The position numbers and the translations under genes are program-made. Under the pieces are notes generated by a model. It was not told the DNA's origin. It worked only from the letters and a program-made list of their open reading frames with translations, and ran no database searches. A stretch of 7,545 bases of DNA from an uncultured Candidatus Udaeobacter sp. (lineage in GTDB: Bacteria; Verrucomicrobiota; Verrucomicrobiia; Chthoniobacterales; UBA10450), in contig CATPAV010000188.1 of assembly GCA_955652245.1 (NCBI GenBank), positions 1 to 7,545 on the forward strand, in the 5' to 3' direction. Shown piece by piece: positions 5,619 through 7,545 of this stretch (position 1 is its first letter; each line of letters opens with the position of its first letter).

Positions 5619-6659
5619 CTAAGGCAGACTCTTACGAAGATTTTCGGCAATTCTCCTAAACTCAGCGGCAACAGGCGATTGACGATCTTCGCCCACGATC
5701 GGCATGCCGCGGTCGCCTGCTTCGCGCGTCGCGATGTCGATCGGGATTTGGCCAAGGAGCGGAACACGGAGACGCTTCGCCTCGCGCTCGCCGCCGCCGC
5801 TTCCAAAAATATCGTAACGCTTACCGTCGGATGAACAGATGAAGTAACTCATGTTTTCAATCAGCCCAAGGACCGGCACGTTGACCTTCTCGAACATGGT
5901 AGCGGCTTTGCGCGCATCGATCAGCGCAACTTCCTGGGGCGTAGTGACGATGATTGCTCCGGAAAGCGCGACCGTTTGCACGATCGTGAGCTGGATGTCG
6001 CCGGTGCCGGGCGGAAGATCGAGAACCAGGTAATCGAGGTCGCCCCACTCCACTTGCCGTAGAAATTGCTGCGTGTAACGCGTCACCATTGGCCCGCGCA
6101 AAATAGCGGGCGAGGTGTCATCGAGCAGAAATCCCATCGACATCAAGCGCAATCCGTATTGCTCAATGGGGACAATTTTGTTTTCCTCCGTTGCCATGGG
6201 CCGTTCGCGCGTGCCGAACATGAGCGAAATGCTCGGGCCATAGATGTCGCAGTCACACAAACCTACGCGCGCTTTGGTCTGCTCAAGCGCGAGGGCGAGA
6301 TTCGCTGCGACAGTTGATTTGCCGACACCGCCCTTGCCACTCGCCACCGCGATCGCGTGCTTGATTCCCGGAATGCGTGCCGCCCCCACTCCAGCCCCGG
6401 CGCCAGCGGGTGGCGCATGAATGTCGATCAAAACTTTCGCATTTCGGACCCCGTCAATCCTCCGCAATAGTTTTTCGGCATCACTTTTGATCGTAGCCGG
6501 AATATTGGGATCGTTCGTGGCGAGCGCGAGTTGCACTTTGACTTCGCCGTTGTCGATGTTGACCGACTTGACCAAGCCAAACGAAACAATGTCTCGAGTG
6601 AAGCCGGGATACTTAACCAACTTGAGCGCGTCACGAACTTGTTCTTCTAAGGCGGACAT
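5619..6659 (-). CDS. mrp: Mrp/ApbC/NBP35-family P-loop ATPase (iron-sulfur cluster carrier type)
   Basis: This 346-residue protein has an N-terminal MIP18/DUF59 domain (about 1-82), a Gly/Ala/Pro-rich linker (83-95) and a ParA/MinD-like ATPase domain. The deviant Walker A motif is ASGKGGVGKST at 106-116 and carries the second lysine at Lys109. The DLPPGTGD motif is at 214-221, and ENMSYF followed by DIFGSGGG lies at about 268-290. Relatives bind and transfer 4Fe-4S clusters to apoproteins in the cytoplasm, using a C-terminal CXXC that bridges a dimer. Here the motif reads CSSD (Cys275 to Asp278), so the second cysteine is missing. This is also seen in other bacterial Mrp proteins, and cluster binding cannot be assumed. 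The ATG at 6659 matches the usual N-terminus (ALEEQVRDALKLVKYPGF), although no strong Shine-Dalgarno is visible. The gene is divergent from a lipoprotein gene and upstream of the small helical protein and pyrR. Confidence 0.94.
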   Translation of the reverse strand: MSALEEQVRDALKLVKYPGFTRDIVSFGLVKSVNIDNGEVKVQLALATNDPNIPATIKSDAEKLLRRIDGVRNAKVLIDIHAPPAGAGAGVGAARIPGIKHAIAVASGKGGVGKSTVAANLALALEQTKARVGLCDCDIYGPSISLMFGTRERPMATEENKIVPIEQYGLRLMSMGFLLDDTSPAILRGPMVTRYTQQFLRQVEWGDLDYLVLDLPPGTGDIQLTIVQTVALSGAIIVTTPQEVALIDARKAATMFEKVNVPVLGLIENMSYFICSSDGKRYDIFGSGGGEREAKRLRVPLLGQIPIDIATREAGDRGMPIVGEDRQSPVAAEFRRIAENLRKSLP

Positions 6660-6761
6660 CGCAATGCAAATTTACGCGCGGCTTGAGCGGAGTAAAACGC
6701 GCAAAGAATTTGATATGAATGTGAGCTTGACCTTCAGACGCTGCGAGACAGGATGAGCGGC
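6660..6761. promoter_or_regulatory. Divergent promoter region between mrp and the lipoprotein gene
   Basis: These 102 bases lie between two gene starts facing away from each other, so both promoters should be here. On the plus strand an extended -10-like TGATATGAA lies at 6711-6719, but no matching -35 is found. Nothing convincing is seen for mrp. The assignment rests on gene orientation. Confidence 0.4.
6750..6753 (+). promoter_or_regulatory. Shine-Dalgarno of the lipoprotein gene
   Basis: AGGA lies eight bases before the ATG at 6762 and overlaps the upstream ATG at 6753. The spacing decides for 6762 as the start. Confidence 0.6.
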
Positions 6762-7139
6762 ATGAAAACACAATTCTCTCTCCGCATTATTTTTGCAGGC
6801 GTTTTGCTCCTGTTAGTGAATGGGTGCGCTACTTCTCCCCAGACTGGTGGAGGGCCGCTGGTCGGTGTTTGGACAAACTCGCTTGGCACTGTCTGGACCA
6901 TCAAAGCCGACAACACCTTCGATGTTGTGGGTCCCAAACGCCACATCTGGGGCAATGTTACAATGGCCGGCGATACTGTCACGATTCAGGAAACTGGCGG
7001 CAACGCTGCGAAAGGCTGCCACGGCCCGGGCGTTTACAAGTTTAGTCGCACGAGCGAAAACACTCTGGCGTTCACGTTGGTTAACGACCGCTGCAAGGAG
7101 CGGATCAAAAATGTGACGCTCGCCTGGCATCGAAAGTAA
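6762..7139 (+). CDS. Small predicted lipoprotein with a beta-rich C-terminal domain
   Basis: This is a 125-residue protein of unknown function. A lipoprotein signal peptide is clear: MKTQFSLR, the hydrophobic IIFAGVLLLLV, then VNGC with Cys22 as the lipidated residue. Asn at the -2 position is unusual but tolerated. Ala at +2 would send the protein to the outer membrane by E. coli rules. The mature part begins with a Gly/Pro/Thr linker and shows alternating beta-strand segments, GVWTNSLGTVWTIKADNTFDVV and GNVTMAGDTVTIQETGG. Near the end CHGPGVYKF (Cys86) and LVNDRCKERIKNVTLAW (Cys111) follow, and these cysteines may form a disulfide. The CHGPG-Y ... L-V-D-C-x-x-R ... W pattern recalls small lipocalin-like extracytoplasmic domains, but this is a resemblance from memory. 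An ATG at 6753 is in frame but lacks a ribosome binding site. The gene is monocistronic, divergent from mrp and convergent with the Cys-rich protein gene. Confidence 0.82.
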   Translation: MKTQFSLRIIFAGVLLLLVNGCATSPQTGGGPLVGVWTNSLGTVWTIKADNTFDVVGPKRHIWGNVTMAGDTVTIQETGGNAAKGCHGPGVYKFSRTSENTLAFTLVNDRCKERIKNVTLAWHRK

Positions 7140-7197
7140 CTTCGAGCCGATTGAAGCATAACTCAGGCTAAACCGTCGTTCCGAGCGCGCGCATCGG

Positions 7198-7431
7198 TCA
7201 GACGCGATCTTTCAGGTCCGTCTTTCCTCCGCTGTGGGCGCAATCGACGCAGCAGAAGATCTGGCCGCCTTGCTCCAAGCCGTGCCCAACAACCCGGCAG
7301 TGGCAGTGCGGGAAAACCGGCGCGAGCGCATGGATCGCGCACTCGAAACTGCCGAAGGTGTGGTGCTTCCCGGCCACGATCACTTCGAATGCCTTGTCAT
7401 TCTCATTTTCGCAAACTTCGCATGTAGCCAT
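7198..7431 (-). CDS. Small Cys/His-rich, probably zinc-binding (metallothionein-like) protein
   Basis: This 77-residue cytoplasmic protein has eight cysteines and seven histidines. The order is CEVC (4-7), HHTFGSFEC (23-31), CHC (43-45) followed by RVVGHG, and FCCVDCAH (59-66). The spacing suggests one or two zinc sites. The FCC-x-x-C-A ending resembles the YCC-x-x-C-A part of SmtA-type bacterial metallothioneins, and the middle SFECAIHALAP is a conserved signature I recall from short uncharacterised proteins. The likely role is metal binding or storage; a regulatory or adaptor zinc protein is the alternative. I chose the ATG at 7431. A TTG at 7440 is in frame, and the frame stays open to the window edge with two more Cys-rich triplets (CCEDC), so a longer protein cannot be excluded. 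The gene converges on the lipoprotein gene, 58 bases away, with no clear terminator between them. Confidence 0.7.
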   Translation of the reverse strand: MATCEVCENENDKAFEVIVAGKHHTFGSFECAIHALAPVFPHCHCRVVGHGLEQGGQIFCCVDCAHSGGKTDLKDRV

Positions 7432-7545
7432 ACTTAACAATGTTTCGCAGTCTTCGCAGCAGTGTCCGACCGTCGAGGCGTTGCTAACTGCGCAATTTCT
7501 CGTCCATTCGCCTCCGTCAGATCCTGCGCCGGATCGGGAGAGTAG
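7432..7545. other. Unresolved right edge
   Basis: No gene can be supported here. On the minus strand two frames are open from the edge. One runs straight into the Cys-rich gene. The other gives 36 residues (including DPAQDLTEANGREIAQL) and stops with TAA at 7434-7436, two bases before the ATG at 7431. The second could be the tail of an upstream gene in the same operon, but I recognise no family and the stretch is too short to judge. Confidence 0.25.

Noticed and set aside
5612..5626. Hairpin TGCCT/AGGCA at the mrp stop codon as a terminator.
   Set aside because: The stem is only 5 bp and no T-run follows on the minus strand.

Overview
The window is an ordinary bacterial chromosomal segment of about 54% GC by eye. 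It shows no insertion sequences, CRISPR arrays, tRNA or rRNA genes. Gene content and protein style (a PyrR-led pyrimidine cluster, an Mrp with an N-terminal MIP18-type domain, a leaderless-looking HtrA) fit a free-living, possibly soil, Gram-negative-type bacterium. From memory of similar proteins, Verrucomicrobiota is my best guess, but this is an inference and not something the sequence proves.

Left part (1-1692): the first 20 codons of purD (minus strand) run off the left edge. An HtrA-type serine protease gene (minus) lies upstream of it, with a terminator-like hairpin between the two. The protease gene is divergent from a small HxlR-type regulator (plus) that carries the conserved N-terminal cysteine of that family. 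A 124-bp divergent region separates them.

Middle (1693-2430): a 243-bp gap without a convincing gene precedes a stand-alone two-CBS-domain protein (plus), which converges on the pyrimidine genes.

Pyrimidine and Mrp block (2431-6659, all minus): in transcription order mrp, a small conserved helical protein, pyrR, pyrB and pyrC. pyrB (aspartate carbamoyltransferase) and pyrC (dihydroorotase) encode steps 2 and 3 of de novo UMP synthesis and overlap by four bases (GTGA). pyrR starts 19 bases upstream of pyrB. The 58-base gap before pyrR contains a sequence that matches a PyrR-binding RNA hairpin. Its 3' lower-stem strand is the pyrR Shine-Dalgarno sequence, which suggests that PyrR represses translation of its own message. 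This is the most informative regulatory signal in the window.

Right part (6660-7545): a small lipoprotein gene (plus) is divergent from mrp and converges on a small Cys/His-rich, probably metal-binding protein (minus). The last 105 bases are unresolved. No previously undescribed multi-gene system is evident. The PyrR leader, the two small conserved proteins and the atypical Mrp and HtrA variants are the points worth a second look.
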